A stretch of DNA of 64,000 bases from CAVVSD01 sp963757125. GTDB lineage: Bacteria; Actinomycetota; Thermoleophilia; Solirubrobacterales; Solirubrobacteraceae. This document shows positions 56,101 through 63,518 of this stretch, in pieces. The notes beneath the pieces were generated by a model. The model did no database searches, was not told the DNA's origin, and saw only the letters and a program-made list of their open reading frames with translations. Location of the stretch: contig CAVWQP010000009.1 of assembly GCA_963757125.1 (NCBI GenBank), positions 496,001 through 560,000 on the forward strand. Direction: 5' to 3'. The position numbers were made by a program, and so were the translations under genes. The stretch's first letter is position 1. Each line of letters opens with the position of its first letter.

Positions 56101-57139
56101 CGGTCCCGAGCGGCTCGGCCGGGTCGAGGAGGGCGGGGTCGTCGACGACGAGCAGCTCGCCGGCGGGCCCGACGCCGAAGCCGCCGACCATGGAGAAGCC
56201 TTGGCCGTAGCCGGCCTCGACGACCGGGGTCGGCTGCGTCACGTCGATGCGGTGCACGGCGTCGATGCCGGCGTCGGCCTGGGTCACGCCGCTCGCGGTG
56301 CCGACGTAGAGCCGGTCGTGCAGGAGGTCGTAGGCGAGCGCGCTGATCGCGCCGGGGACGGTCACGCCGAGGGGCCGGGCGACCTGCGTGCCCGCGCCGG
56401 GGGTGACGACGCTGAGCGCGCCGGTCTGCTCGGCGAGGTAGAGCGCGACGTGGCCCTGGGCGTCGCGGCCGGCGGCCGCCGAGAGGGCCGCGCGGCCGTC
56501 GGTGGTCGTGGCGACGATCCGGACGGTCGGCGACGGGGAGTCGACGTCGGTGATCTGCTGGACGTCGTCCTCGCGCTGGAAGGCGACGTAGGCGTTGCCG
56601 TCCGGGCCGATGCTGACCGCGGTCGGGCGGGTGCGCGACCCGACGGTCGTGATCGTGTCCTGGAACGTGAAGCGGTGCGAGTCGCGGTTCCAGCGCGCCC
56701 GGACGATCTCCGAGCTGGGCGAGGCGCCGTCGGGGATGAGCGCGAGCTCGTCACCGGACCCGGGGAACTCGGGCGACGGGTCGAAGAGGGCGGGCTGGCC
56801 GGCGGCGTCGGGGCCGGGGCCGGCGTCGGGCAGCAGGCCGCCGAGGCACGTGCGCGGACCGCCGTCGCCGGGACGCTGGGGGTGCTCGATGTGGCCGAGG
56901 TCGGTGTCCGTGGGCGCCGAGACGCGGCAGAACCCGGCGTTGTGGTCCGACACCCACGTGGTGCCGTCGGGCGCGATGATCGCGCCGGTCGAGATGTGCA
57001 TGCCGTCCGCGACCTGCGAGGAGCCGGCGGCGTGGGCGAGGTCGGGCGTCGCCGCTGCGAAGCAGAGGGCGAGTGCGGCGAAGGCCGCAGCACGAGAGGA
57101 GCGCTGCTTCGGGCGAGGCACAGACACGACAGGACCCAT
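53120..57139 (-). CDS. giant secreted protein with duplicated beta-propeller/Ig module
   Basis: 1,339 aa in one uninterrupted frame. Signal peptide to about residue 35 (AAAFAALALCFAAATPDLAHAAG). A unit of about 450-500 residues occurs twice: STGAIIAPDGTTWVSDHNAGFCRV / STGAIVDPAGRVWIADHNAGFCRV, RTCLGGLLPDAG / RTCLGGLLPEAG, VVDDPALLDPAEPLGTGRMFRVGLPAAH / VADDPALLDPAEPIGTGRLFHVGLPAAH, and ASFACRFDDETDFTACSPGRTRTFTENG / ATFRCRFDAETAFTACEPGRTRTFTGVA. Two more Ig-like repeats and a C-terminal beta domain (AIRRLRPGRYVLEVTAR) follow. Cysteines in FCRV and RTCLGG may form a disulphide. It leads the operon of Vgb-like, HExxH and dihaem proteins, behind copy 3 of the shared palindrome. Confidence 0.9.
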   Translation of the reverse strand: MGPVVSVPRPKQRSSRAAAFAALALCFAAATPDLAHAAGSSQVADGMHISTGAIIAPDGTTWVSDHNAGFCRVSAPTDTDLGHIEHPQRPGDGGPRTCLGGLLPDAGPGPDAAGQPALFDPSPEFPGSGDELALIPDGASPSSEIVRARWNRDSHRFTFQDTITTVGSRTRPTAVSIGPDGNAYVAFQREDDVQQITDVDSPSPTVRIVATTTDGRAALSAAAGRDAQGHVALYLAEQTGALSVVTPGAGTQVARPLGVTVPGAISALAYDLLHDRLYVGTASGVTQADAGIDAVHRIDVTQPTPVVEAGYGQGFSMVGGFGVGPAGELLVVDDPALLDPAEPLGTGRMFRVGLPAAHVTGATATNDRTPTFTVAGDGTLQCLLRGPGLSGAWTACPADGSVTPEADLADGTYTLSARAVQAGVTGIAEAHRFVVDTVAPAIPVIDRPAQGAAAPLRPWFAFDAEEGASFACRFDDETDFTACSPGRTRTFTENGSHTLTIRATDRAGNESPESAPRAFTVDAALAIEMPFPWGPGPVTHRGSTLYAAGLHLSTGAIVDPAGRVWIADHNAGFCRVTAVTDEGPGHVEHPQTPGAAGPRTCLGGLLPEAGTGPDAAGQPTFVDPTPAHNGSGDEVVLIPDGASASSELVRVDWNPDTQLFEYRDTISTIGARTRPVASSLGPDGSVYVVFQRSGTVQRIARPAAADPVVQVVGITADGRRANAVAAGLDDTDRTTVWIGEDAGIGVLRPNAVAPPTSQPSGFTLPAGAAVSALISDLGRDHLWVGTANGTTAADAGIDTVDRFTTSTPGGAPQRGYATGYSMIGGFGLRPDGVLYVADDPALLDPAEPIGTGRLFHVGLPAAHILRGPLAADGTESTDRAFTNTATPTFTVGGEGVVECSLRGPGITAAWAACPSGGRFTPASPLPDGAYRLAVRSRDGDVIGLPESHAFTVDTVAPAQPVITSPEAAPLVGSSPWFAFTGEDRATFRCRFDAETAFTACEPGRTRTFTGVADHTLRIETVDRAGNVSPASAPVSFRTAGHLDAVQIDAARTGRSTDRTARFAFSGPGAEGVQFSCRLDGRPFEVCTSPVTYAGLPDGTHTFDVRARDFGGDVTPVARRTFTVDTTGPVVTVAEPLEGGIVRAPVAVRLTADEPGTWACRIDDDPFGPCPDSVTIIGLADGVHRFQVVGTDDLGNVGALVTRTFTVTSPIGATSLPRTVQPRIIAAATPQPSLLAPRLGGIGAQVGVAEVRASGVQFTVVTPTGARGIRARILVARAAGARRALATEFRPVRQGGRAMNVSLRSKAIRRLRPGRYVLEVTARTHKRYGAPATRIFQVRR

Positions 57140-57199
57140 CCTTGGTTCGGCGTCTGGAAGCGACAACAAGCGTGGATGTCGGGCGGGTGCACCACCAGC

Positions 57200-57235
57200 G
57201 TCAAGCGCGCACGATCGACGTGCGAGAACTCGCAC
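57200..57235 (-). promoter_or_regulatory. promoter element of the tandem-propeller operon (copy 3 of shared palindrome)
   Basis: Minus strand: GTGCGAGTTCTCGCAC (57235-57220), 7 bp, then GTGCGCGCTTGAC (57212-57200), a diverged form of the second element. The GTGACG block of copies 1 and 2 is not evident. The start codon is 61 bp downstream at 57139. Confidence 0.8.
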
Positions 57236-57275
57236 GTCGGTTGACCCCGGGCCGCGATGGATCCAGGCTGCGCGC

Positions 57276-58064
57276 ATGAGCGGGGCGGACACCTTCCGTG
57301 CCTCGGCCGACGCATACGACCGGCACATCGGTCGCTACGGGCCGGAGCTGGCGCGGGCGCTCTGCGATGCCGCCGGCGTCGCGGCGGGGCAGCGTGCACT
57401 GGACGTCGGGTGCGGTCCGGGCGCGCTCGCGTCCGAGCTCGTACGGCGGCTCGGCATCGACGCGGTCGCGGCGGTCGATCCGTCGCCGTCGTTCGTGGCG
57501 GGATGCCGGGCGCGGCTCCCGGGCCTGCGCGTCGAGGAGGCGGTCGGCGAGCGGCTGCCGTTCGAGGACGCGTCGTTCGACCGCGCGCTCGCCCAGCTCG
57601 TCGTGAACTTCATGACCGACCCGCCGGCCGGCGTGGGGGAGATGGTGCGGGTCACCCGTCCCGGCGGGGTCGTCGGCGCGGCGGTCTGGGACTACGCGGG
57701 CGCGATGACGCTGCTCCGCGCGGTCTGGGACGCGGCGATCGAGCTGGACCCGGCGGCCGCGGCGCTCGACGAGGGGCGCTCGATGCCGTTCTGCACGCCG
57801 GAGGACCTCGCGGGACTGTGGTCGGGCGCCGGGCTGGCCGACGTCCGCGTCGCCGCGGTCGAGGCCGGGGCGCACTACGACGGGTTCGACGACCTCTGGC
57901 GCGCGCTCGAGGCGGGCGTCGGGCCCGCCGGCGCCTACGTGCTGAGCCTCGACGTCGACGGCCGCGCGGCCCTCGCGGACGGCCTGCAGCGGCGGCTGCA
58001 GGTCGGCTCGCGGCCGTTCCGCCTCAGCGCGCGGGCGTGGGTGGCGACGGGCGTCAGGCCGTGA
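57276..58064 (+). CDS. class I SAM-dependent methyltransferase
   Basis: 262 aa. Methyltransf_11-type Rossmann fold: QRALDVGCGPGALASELVRRLG (SAM motif I), AVAAVDPSPSFVAGCRARLPG, EAVGERLPFEDASFDRALAQLVVNFM (motifs II/III) and EMVRVTRPGGVVGAAVWDYAG. The substrate is unknown; small-molecule methylation is usual for this subgroup. ATG at 57276. Divergent from the tandem-propeller gene, with the third shared palindrome in the 136-bp gap between the starts, so in principle it could also respond to that element. Confidence 0.9.
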   Translation: MSGADTFRASADAYDRHIGRYGPELARALCDAAGVAAGQRALDVGCGPGALASELVRRLGIDAVAAVDPSPSFVAGCRARLPGLRVEEAVGERLPFEDASFDRALAQLVVNFMTDPPAGVGEMVRVTRPGGVVGAAVWDYAGAMTLLRAVWDAAIELDPAAAALDEGRSMPFCTPEDLAGLWSGAGLADVRVAAVEAGAHYDGFDDLWRALEAGVGPAGAYVLSLDVDGRAALADGLQRRLQVGSRPFRLSARAWVATGVRP

Positions 58065-58095
58065 AGCGCCGGACGCATCGGCCATCATGCTCGGC

Positions 58096-58431
58096 ATGGC
58101 CTACGACGAGGATCTCGCGAACCGCATCCGGGAGCTGATCGCCGACGAGCCCGACCTGACCGAGCAGAGGATGTTCGGCGGCCTGGCCTTCCTCATCGGC
58201 GGGCACATGTCGGTCGCGGTCAGCAGCCGGGGCGGCCTGCTCGTGCGGTGCGACCACGACGAGACCGACGCGCTCCTCGCCAAGCCGCACACCGCCACGA
58301 TGGTCATGGGCGGGCGCGAGACGCGCGGCTGGCTGCGGGTCGAGGCCGAGGGCGTGAAGACCAAGCGCCAGCTCGAGCGGTGGGTCGCGCGCGGCGTGGC
58401 GTTCGCCCGCTCGCTGCCGCCCAAGCGATGA
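58096..58431 (+). CDS. TfoX N-terminal domain protein
   Basis: 111 aa (114 if ATG 58087 is used). TfoX_N fold: AYDEDLANRIRELIADEPDLTEQRMFGGLAFLIGGHMSVAVSSRGGLLVRCD then GWLRVEAEGVKTKRQLERWVARGVAFARSLPPK. The MFGGLAF core is diagnostic. Stand-alone TfoX_N proteins are common in actinobacteria; a competence role is not established for them. The stop overlaps the ATG of the GTPase (ATGA). Confidence 0.92.
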   Translation: MAYDEDLANRIRELIADEPDLTEQRMFGGLAFLIGGHMSVAVSSRGGLLVRCDHDETDALLAKPHTATMVMGGRETRGWLRVEAEGVKTKRQLERWVARGVAFARSLPPKR

Positions 58432-59561
58432 GCGCCGGCGACGCGGTCACCCGCCTCGACTCGTTCGAGCACTTCGAGCGCGAGCACGAGGCGGCCTACC
58501 GCGACATGCCGCCGGTGAACGTCCTCGTCGCCGGCCCCACCGGCGTCGGCAAGAGCACGCTCGTGAACGCGATCCTCCGCACGCCCGTCGCGAAGACCGG
58601 CAAGGGACGGCCCGTCACGGAGGACATCCAGGCGTGGAGCGTCCCCGGCGTTCCCATCACCGTCTACGACACGCCCGGCCTCGAGCTCGACGAGCGGTCG
58701 GGCAAGGCGGCCAAGCGGGTCGCCCGGTTCGTGAAGGACCAGCTCGCCAAGCCGCCGTCCGAGCACCTGCACGTGTTCTGGTACTGCGTGCACGCGCAGA
58801 GCAACCGCTTCCAGGACGCGGAGGCCGACTTCATCGAGGAGATATCGCGGCTGCTGCCGTCGATCGTCGTCCTCACCCAGGTCCTCGGGCCCGAGGACGC
58901 GGACGCCGCGGAGTTCGCGACCGTGGTCCGCTCGCTCCTCGACGAGCATCGGGCGAACGTCACGGCCTCCTCGCCGATCCGGACGCTGGCGCTCACGCGC
59001 CGCGTCGGCGCCCACGAGTTCCCGCCGTTCGGGCTGCGCGATCTCGTCGACGAGACGTACCGCCTCCTCCCCGAGGCGGTGAAGCGCGCGTTCTCCAACG
59101 CGCAGGGGATAGACCTCGACCTCAAGCGCCGTGAGGGCCACAAGGTCGTCGTCCAGCACACGACGATGGCGGCCGGGATCGGCGCGGTGCCGATCCCGAT
59201 CCCGGACGCCGGACCGCTGCTGGCGATCCAGGGGACGATGCTGGCCCGGATCACCGCGGCGATGGGCGTGGAGTTCGACGAGTCGACCCGGGCGTTCCTC
59301 ATCCGCGGCGTTCTCGGGAGCGGCACGATCGTGCAGATCGGGCGGCAGGCGTCCTCGATGCTCCTGAAGCTCGTCCCCGGTGTCGGCCCGGCGATCAACG
59401 CGACGGTCGCGGGCGCGATCACCGCGGCGCTGGGCGAGGCCTACGTCACGCTCTGCGTGGAGTACCTCCGCCGCCAGCGCGCGGGCCGTGCGATGCCGTC
59501 GGCGGAGATGCTCGAGGTGCTGATGTCGGAGTTCAAGCGCCGCTACAAGCGCAAGGACTGA
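58428..59561 (+). CDS. Era-like GTPase with C-terminal DUF697-type membrane segment
   Basis: 377 aa. G1 P-loop VAGPTGVGKSTLVNAIL, G2 region GRPVTEDIQAW, G3 VYDTPGLELDE, and G4-like VVLTQVLGPED, where the canonical NKxD is altered. The C-terminal half has GIGAVPIPIPDAGPLLAIQGTMLARI and LVPGVGPAINATVAGAITAALGEAYV, hydrophobic Gly/Pro hairpins typical of DUF697 proteins. Likely membrane-associated; the cellular role is unknown. Coupled to the TfoX_N gene. Confidence 0.9.
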   Translation: MSAGDAVTRLDSFEHFEREHEAAYRDMPPVNVLVAGPTGVGKSTLVNAILRTPVAKTGKGRPVTEDIQAWSVPGVPITVYDTPGLELDERSGKAAKRVARFVKDQLAKPPSEHLHVFWYCVHAQSNRFQDAEADFIEEISRLLPSIVVLTQVLGPEDADAAEFATVVRSLLDEHRANVTASSPIRTLALTRRVGAHEFPPFGLRDLVDETYRLLPEAVKRAFSNAQGIDLDLKRREGHKVVVQHTTMAAGIGAVPIPIPDAGPLLAIQGTMLARITAAMGVEFDESTRAFLIRGVLGSGTIVQIGRQASSMLLKLVPGVGPAINATVAGAITAALGEAYVTLCVEYLRRQRAGRAMPSAEMLEVLMSEFKRRYKRKD

Positions 59562-59570
59562 CCGGCGGCC

Positions 59571-60566
59571 CTACCGCTCCGGCCGCGCGTCGATCGCCGA
59601 CGCGTCGAACGTCACGAGGTGCTCGTCGGTCCACACCGCGAGCGCCTCGTCGGCCGCGGCCTGCTTGATCGCGGCCGGACCACCCGGGTCGTCGGCCAGC
59701 GTCGCGTAGCCGCGCTCGCGCAGCAGCGCGCGGACGTCGTCCTCGCTCATGTCGCCGACGCCCCAGTCCCGGTACGTCCACGACGCGTCCTTCTGGATCC
59801 GCTCGCGCGCGACGCCCACGCCGATCGGCTGCGCGAACAGCGTCGCGCCGTCCTCCGCGAGCGCCGCCCACTCCGGCGAGGCGACCGCCGCGCGCAGCGA
59901 CGAGACGTCGTCGAACCACAGCTCCGACCAGCCGTCGTGCGTGTTCGTCCCCATCGGGTAGCCCTCGAGGACGGCGTGGTACTGGTCGTAGTGGCGCAGG
60001 CCGGGGACGTTCGCGGCGAGCGGGCCGTGCACGTGCTCCCAGCGCAGGAGGAACTCGGACAGCGTCAGCCCCGGCAGCTTCGACGCCATGAAGATCGCCT
60101 TGACCATCTCGGGCGACGTCCGCCCGTCGACGATGACGTGCTCCTCCGCGACGACCGCCGCGCGCTTGTGGTGCATCGGCCACGTCGTGGAGCGGTCGAA
60201 GAGCTGCGCGTCGTCCTTGAGGACCTGGTGCAGGAGCGTGACCTCGCGCTGGTCGGGGTCCGCCGGCGGGGGGTCGCTCGGGACGCCCGGCACGCCGTAG
60301 ATGCCCTCCATGAGCGCGAGCACGTCGGGGTCGTTCGTCTCGACGCCCATCGTCTCGAGGTCGTCGTACCAGAACATCGAGACCCCGTCGAAGGTCGGTT
60401 CGGGCTGCCCCTCGTAGGCCTCGGGCAGCGTCAGGTGCTGGACGTAGCCGCGGAGCGCCTTCGTGTTCGCGAACAGCGGCCCGTGGCTCTCACCCCAGTA
60501 GTGATGGAACTCCTCGAGCGAGCGGTTCGTCGGGTGCCTCAGGGCAGGGGCGAGGACCTTGATCAT
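59571..60566 (-). CDS. EthD-domain protein, two domains
   Basis: 331 aa. Two EthD-like ferredoxin-fold units. The first is about residues 1-110 (LRHPTNRSLEEFHHYWGESHGPLFANTKALRGYVQHLTL). The second is about 155-270 (SKLPGLTLSEFLLRWEHVHGPLAANVPGLRHYDQYHAV). The WxxxHGPL motif repeats in both. EthD proteins accompany oxygenases and dehydratases of ether or polyketide metabolism; no such partner adjoins here. ATG 60566, divergent from the histidine kinase. Confidence 0.88.
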   Translation of the reverse strand: MIKVLAPALRHPTNRSLEEFHHYWGESHGPLFANTKALRGYVQHLTLPEAYEGQPEPTFDGVSMFWYDDLETMGVETNDPDVLALMEGIYGVPGVPSDPPPADPDQREVTLLHQVLKDDAQLFDRSTTWPMHHKRAAVVAEEHVIVDGRTSPEMVKAIFMASKLPGLTLSEFLLRWEHVHGPLAANVPGLRHYDQYHAVLEGYPMGTNTHDGWSELWFDDVSSLRAAVASPEWAALAEDGATLFAQPIGVGVARERIQKDASWTYRDWGVGDMSEDDVRALLRERGYATLADDPGGPAAIKQAAADEALAVWTDEHLVTFDASAIDARPER

Positions 60567-60615
60567 GCGTCTCCTCCACGTCGAGCTGCACCCAGGGGAA
60601 CCCTACTGCCGTACG

Positions 60616-62181
60616 GTGCCGGTCGTGGAGGGAACACGCAACCGGGTGTCGGAGGATCGGCAGCTCGCGCTGCTGGTCGCCAGCGCCGTCGACCACGCGA
60701 TCTTCATGCTGGATCCGCACGGCCGCGTCGTGACCTGGAACGCCGGTGCGGAGGCCATCAAGGGCTACACCCAGTCGGAGATCATCGGCCGGCACTTCTC
60801 CGTCTTCTACACGGAGGAGGACCTCGCCCGGAACCACCCGGCCGAGGAGCTGCAGCTCGCGATCCGCGACGGCCGCTACGAGGAGGAGGGGTGGCGTCTG
60901 CGCAAGAACGGCACCCGCTTCTGGGCGAACGTCGTGATCACCCCGGTCTACGACGAGGCGGGCGACCTCATCGGGTTCGGCAAGGTCAGCCGCGACCTGA
61001 CCGCCAGGCGGGTGCAGGAGGAGCGGGTGCGCGCCAGGACGCACGAGCTCGAGGTCGCGAACCGCCAGCTCGTCGAGTTCCGCCGCCTCGTGTCGAGCGT
61101 CCGCGACTACGCGATCTTCATGATCGATCCCGCCGGCCACATCCTCTCCTGGAACGCGGGCGCCCGGCGCCTCAAGGGCTACGCGGACGACGAGATCATC
61201 GGCCGGCACTTCTCGGTCTTCTACACGCCCGAGGACCGGGCCCGGCGCCATCCGGAGCACGAGCTCGACGTGGCGATCCGCGAAGGCCGCTACGAGGAGG
61301 AGGGCTGGCGGGTCCGCAAGGACCGCACCCGCTTCTGGGCGAGCGTCACGATCACGGCGGTCCGCGACGACGACGGCCGGCTGACCGGCTTCGCCAAGGT
61401 CACGCGCGACCTCACCACGCGCCGGGAGTCCGACCTGGCGCTCCGCGACGCGCTCGAGGAGCTGCGGACCGTCAACCAGGAGCTCGACCGCTTCGCCGCC
61501 GTCGCGGCCCACGACCTCACCGATCCCCTGCGGACCATCGCGGGGTTCGCCGAGCTGCTCGAGCGCGGCGAGCTCACGGACGCCGAGCACGAGTACGCCC
61601 GGCACATCCGCGAGAGCGGTCAGCGGCTGATGCGCATGCTGCAGGGGCTGCTGGTCTACGCCCGCGCCGGGCGGAGGGGCATCGATGCGGAGCCCGTCGA
61701 CCTCGGCCGCGCGGTCGGCGACGCGCTCGCGGACCTCGCGGGCCCGATCCGCGAACGCGACGCCGAGGTCACCGTCGTGCTGGTGCCGGGCGCGACGGTG
61801 TTGGCGGGGGTCGCCGACGTCCGCATCGTCCTGCAGAACCTGGTGGCCAACGCCGTCAAGTTCTCCGACGCCGACACGCCACGGGTCCGCATCAGGTCCG
61901 AGCGCGAGGATGCGGGGAGGTGGCGCGTCACGGTCGAGGACAACGGGCCAGGCATCGCGCCCGCGGACGGGGATCGGATCTTCGGCGCCTTCGAGCGCGG
62001 GGCCGCCACCGACGAAGCGGGCTATGGCCTCGGGCTGGCGATCTCCAGGAGGCTGATCGAGCGCCACGGCGGCGAGCTCGGGCTCGACGCCGGACCCGAC
62101 GAGGGGAGCCGCTTCTGGTTCTCGCTCACGGCAGGATCGCCACCGCCCGCGTCCACCCCGCCGAGCCGCCTTCCACGTTGA
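60616..62181 (+). CDS. PAS-PAS sensor histidine kinase
   Basis: About 521 aa, soluble (no membrane span). PAS1 is about residues 15-125 (VDHAIFMLDPHGRVVTWNAGAEAIKGYTQSEIIGRHFSVFY). PAS2 is about 145-260 (VRDYAIFMIDPAGHILSWNAGARRLKGYADDEIIGRHFSVFY). The two are near duplicates. The H-box AAVAAHDLTDPLRTIAGF has the HDLxxPL form seen in phytochrome-type kinases. The N-box is LQNLVANAVKFS, with DNGPGI and YGLGLAISRRLIERHGG. A GTG start at 60616 is chosen because it leaves room for the divergent promoter; TTG 60559 would overlap the EthD start. No response regulator is adjacent. The 3' end overlaps the convergent cyclase gene by 56 bp. Confidence 0.88.
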   Translation: MPVVEGTRNRVSEDRQLALLVASAVDHAIFMLDPHGRVVTWNAGAEAIKGYTQSEIIGRHFSVFYTEEDLARNHPAEELQLAIRDGRYEEEGWRLRKNGTRFWANVVITPVYDEAGDLIGFGKVSRDLTARRVQEERVRARTHELEVANRQLVEFRRLVSSVRDYAIFMIDPAGHILSWNAGARRLKGYADDEIIGRHFSVFYTPEDRARRHPEHELDVAIREGRYEEEGWRVRKDRTRFWASVTITAVRDDDGRLTGFAKVTRDLTTRRESDLALRDALEELRTVNQELDRFAAVAAHDLTDPLRTIAGFAELLERGELTDAEHEYARHIRESGQRLMRMLQGLLVYARAGRRGIDAEPVDLGRAVGDALADLAGPIRERDAEVTVVLVPGATVLAGVADVRIVLQNLVANAVKFSDADTPRVRIRSEREDAGRWRVTVEDNGPGIAPADGDRIFGAFERGAATDEAGYGLGLAISRRLIERHGGELGLDAGPDEGSRFWFSLTAGSPPPASTPPSRLPR

Positions 62182-62896
62182 CCGGGAAGCAGGCGACCTC
62201 GAAGCCGTCGTCGGGCAGCGACTCGAGGTTGTGCAGCTTCTCGATGTGGCTGTAGCCGATCTCGCGTCCCGCGCGGTGGCCCTCCCAGATGATCGACGCG
62301 TCGTGCTCGCGCGCGTAGCGCTCGGCGGTGTGCACGAACGGCGCGTCCCAGCTCCACGCGTCCGTGCCGGTCACCCGGACGCCGCGCTCCAGCAGGTACA
62401 GCGTCGCCTCGCGGCCCATGCCGCAGCCGGACCGGACGTAGTCGTCCTGCCCGTACTTCGCGCCGGCACTCGTGTTGACGACGACGATCTCCAGCGGCTG
62501 CAGCTCGTGCCCGATGCGGGCGAGCTCGGCCTCCACGTCCGCCGCGGTCGCCACGTAGCCGTCGGCGAAGCCGCGGAAGTCGAGCTTCACGGCGGGCTGC
62601 ATGCACCACTCGAGCGGGACCTCGTCGATCGTGATCGCGCGCCTGCCGCCGTCCATCGTGGACGCGTAGTGGTACGGCGCGTCGAGGTGCGTCCCGTTGT
62701 GCGTCGTGATCCGGGCGAGCTCGACGGCCCAGCCCTCGCGGTCGGGAAGGTCGTCGAGCTCGGCGCCGGGGAAGAACGACAGGACCTCGCCCGCGGTGTC
62801 GGCGTGGTTGCGGAACTCGATCTCCGGGGTCAGCCCCGGTGGGTCCGAGACGATCCCCGCCTTCAGCGGCACCGAGATGTCCACGATCCTGCGCAT
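62126..62896 (-). CDS. cyclase-family (kynurenine formamidase-like) hydrolase
   Basis: 256 aa. The metal motif is intact: THNGTHLDAPYHYAS (HxGTHxDxPxH). Other landmarks are RIVDISVPLKAGIVSDPPGLTPEIEFRNHA, VVNTSAGAKYG, RGVRVTGTDAWSWDAPFVHT and VACFPVNVEGGSAGWTRAVAIL. The family hydrolyses N-formylkynurenine, isatin or related amides and lactones. It is smaller and more canonical than the protein at 21571. Its C-terminal 56 bp lie antisense to the kinase gene. Confidence 0.92.
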   Translation of the reverse strand: MRRIVDISVPLKAGIVSDPPGLTPEIEFRNHADTAGEVLSFFPGAELDDLPDREGWAVELARITTHNGTHLDAPYHYASTMDGGRRAITIDEVPLEWCMQPAVKLDFRGFADGYVATAADVEAELARIGHELQPLEIVVVNTSAGAKYGQDDYVRSGCGMGREATLYLLERGVRVTGTDAWSWDAPFVHTAERYAREHDASIIWEGHRAGREIGYSHIEKLHNLESLPDDGFEVACFPVNVEGGSAGWTRAVAILP

Positions 62897-62941
62897 GAGC
62901 CCCTCCTCAGTCGACCGAGCGAGGATCCATAGAGGATCGGC

Positions 62942-63469
62942 TCAGCCGGTGCGGGCGTCGGCCAGCAGCGGCCGGGGGCGCCCTAGGGCTGCGCCGAGCT
63001 CCTCGGGGAGCGACGGGTCCTCCCGGTAGCCCGGGCCGGGCCGGCTGCCGGCGTCCTCCGGAGTGAGGAGCACGTCGCAGTGCGGGCAGTGCGCGACCGC
63101 CTCGACGACGGTGCCGCACTCGCGGTGGAAGAACTCGCGCGGCGGTCCGTCGGGCGTGGCGTGCTTCGCGCCCCAGCCGCCGAGGGCGACGAGCGCGGGC
63201 CAGAGCTCGAGCGCCTTCTCGGTCAGGAGGTAGTCGTAGCGGGTGGGGCGCTCCTGGTAGGGCTCGCGTCGCAGGAGGCCGGCGTCGACGAGCTCGGCGA
63301 GCCTGCCGGTCAGCACGCTGCGCGACACCTCCAGCCGCTGCTGGAAGTCGTCGAAGCGCCGGATGCCGAGGAACGCGTCGCGCAGGATCAGCAGCGTCCA
63401 GCGCTCGCCCACGACCTCGAGGGTGCGGGCGATGGAGCAGGTCTGCTCGCTGTAGGTCCGGGGAAGCAT
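62942..63469 (-). CDS. HxlR-family transcriptional regulator
   Basis: 175 aa. Winged helix: CSIARTLEVVGERWTLLILRDAFLGIRRFDDFQQRLEVSRSVLTGRLAELVDAGLLRREPYQERPTRYDYLLTEKALEL. The C-terminal extension has HRECGTVVEAVAHCPHCDVLLTP, a Cys/His arrangement that may bind zinc or sense redox state. It is divergent from the MFS exporter with a long palindrome over the exporter start, so it probably represses that gene in response to a drug or quinone-like inducer (inference). Confidence 0.93.
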   Translation of the reverse strand: MLPRTYSEQTCSIARTLEVVGERWTLLILRDAFLGIRRFDDFQQRLEVSRSVLTGRLAELVDAGLLRREPYQERPTRYDYLLTEKALELWPALVALGGWGAKHATPDGPPREFFHRECGTVVEAVAHCPHCDVLLTPEDAGSRPGPGYREDPSLPEELGAALGRPRPLLADARTG

Positions 63470-63494
63470 CACGACGGAGTGTAATCGAGTACGG

Positions 63495-63518
63495 TGATCG
63501 AACTCATGAGTGCGATCA
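63495..63518. promoter_or_regulatory. 24-bp palindrome over the MFS start codon, probable HxlR operator
   Basis: TGATCG (63495-63500) and CGATCA (63513-63518) flank ACTCATGAGT (63502-63511), itself a perfect 10-bp palindrome. Only the A/G pair between core and arms breaks the symmetry. The ATG at 63506 lies in the centre, so binding would block translation initiation or early elongation as well as transcription. Confidence 0.75.

Noticed and set aside
50105..57244. A 2,379-codon open frame on the plus strand.
   Set aside because: It is the antisense image of the minus-strand propeller genes. Its Arg/Gly/Val/Asp-rich composition is typical of shadow frames in GC-rich DNA, it has no domain, and the minus frames carry signal peptides and conserved repeats.
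59619..62255. 878-codon plus-strand open frame over the EthD and kinase genes.
   Set aside because: The translation is low-complexity (Arg/Gly/Ala/Val), while the EthD (minus) and kinase (plus, other frame) readings have full domains.
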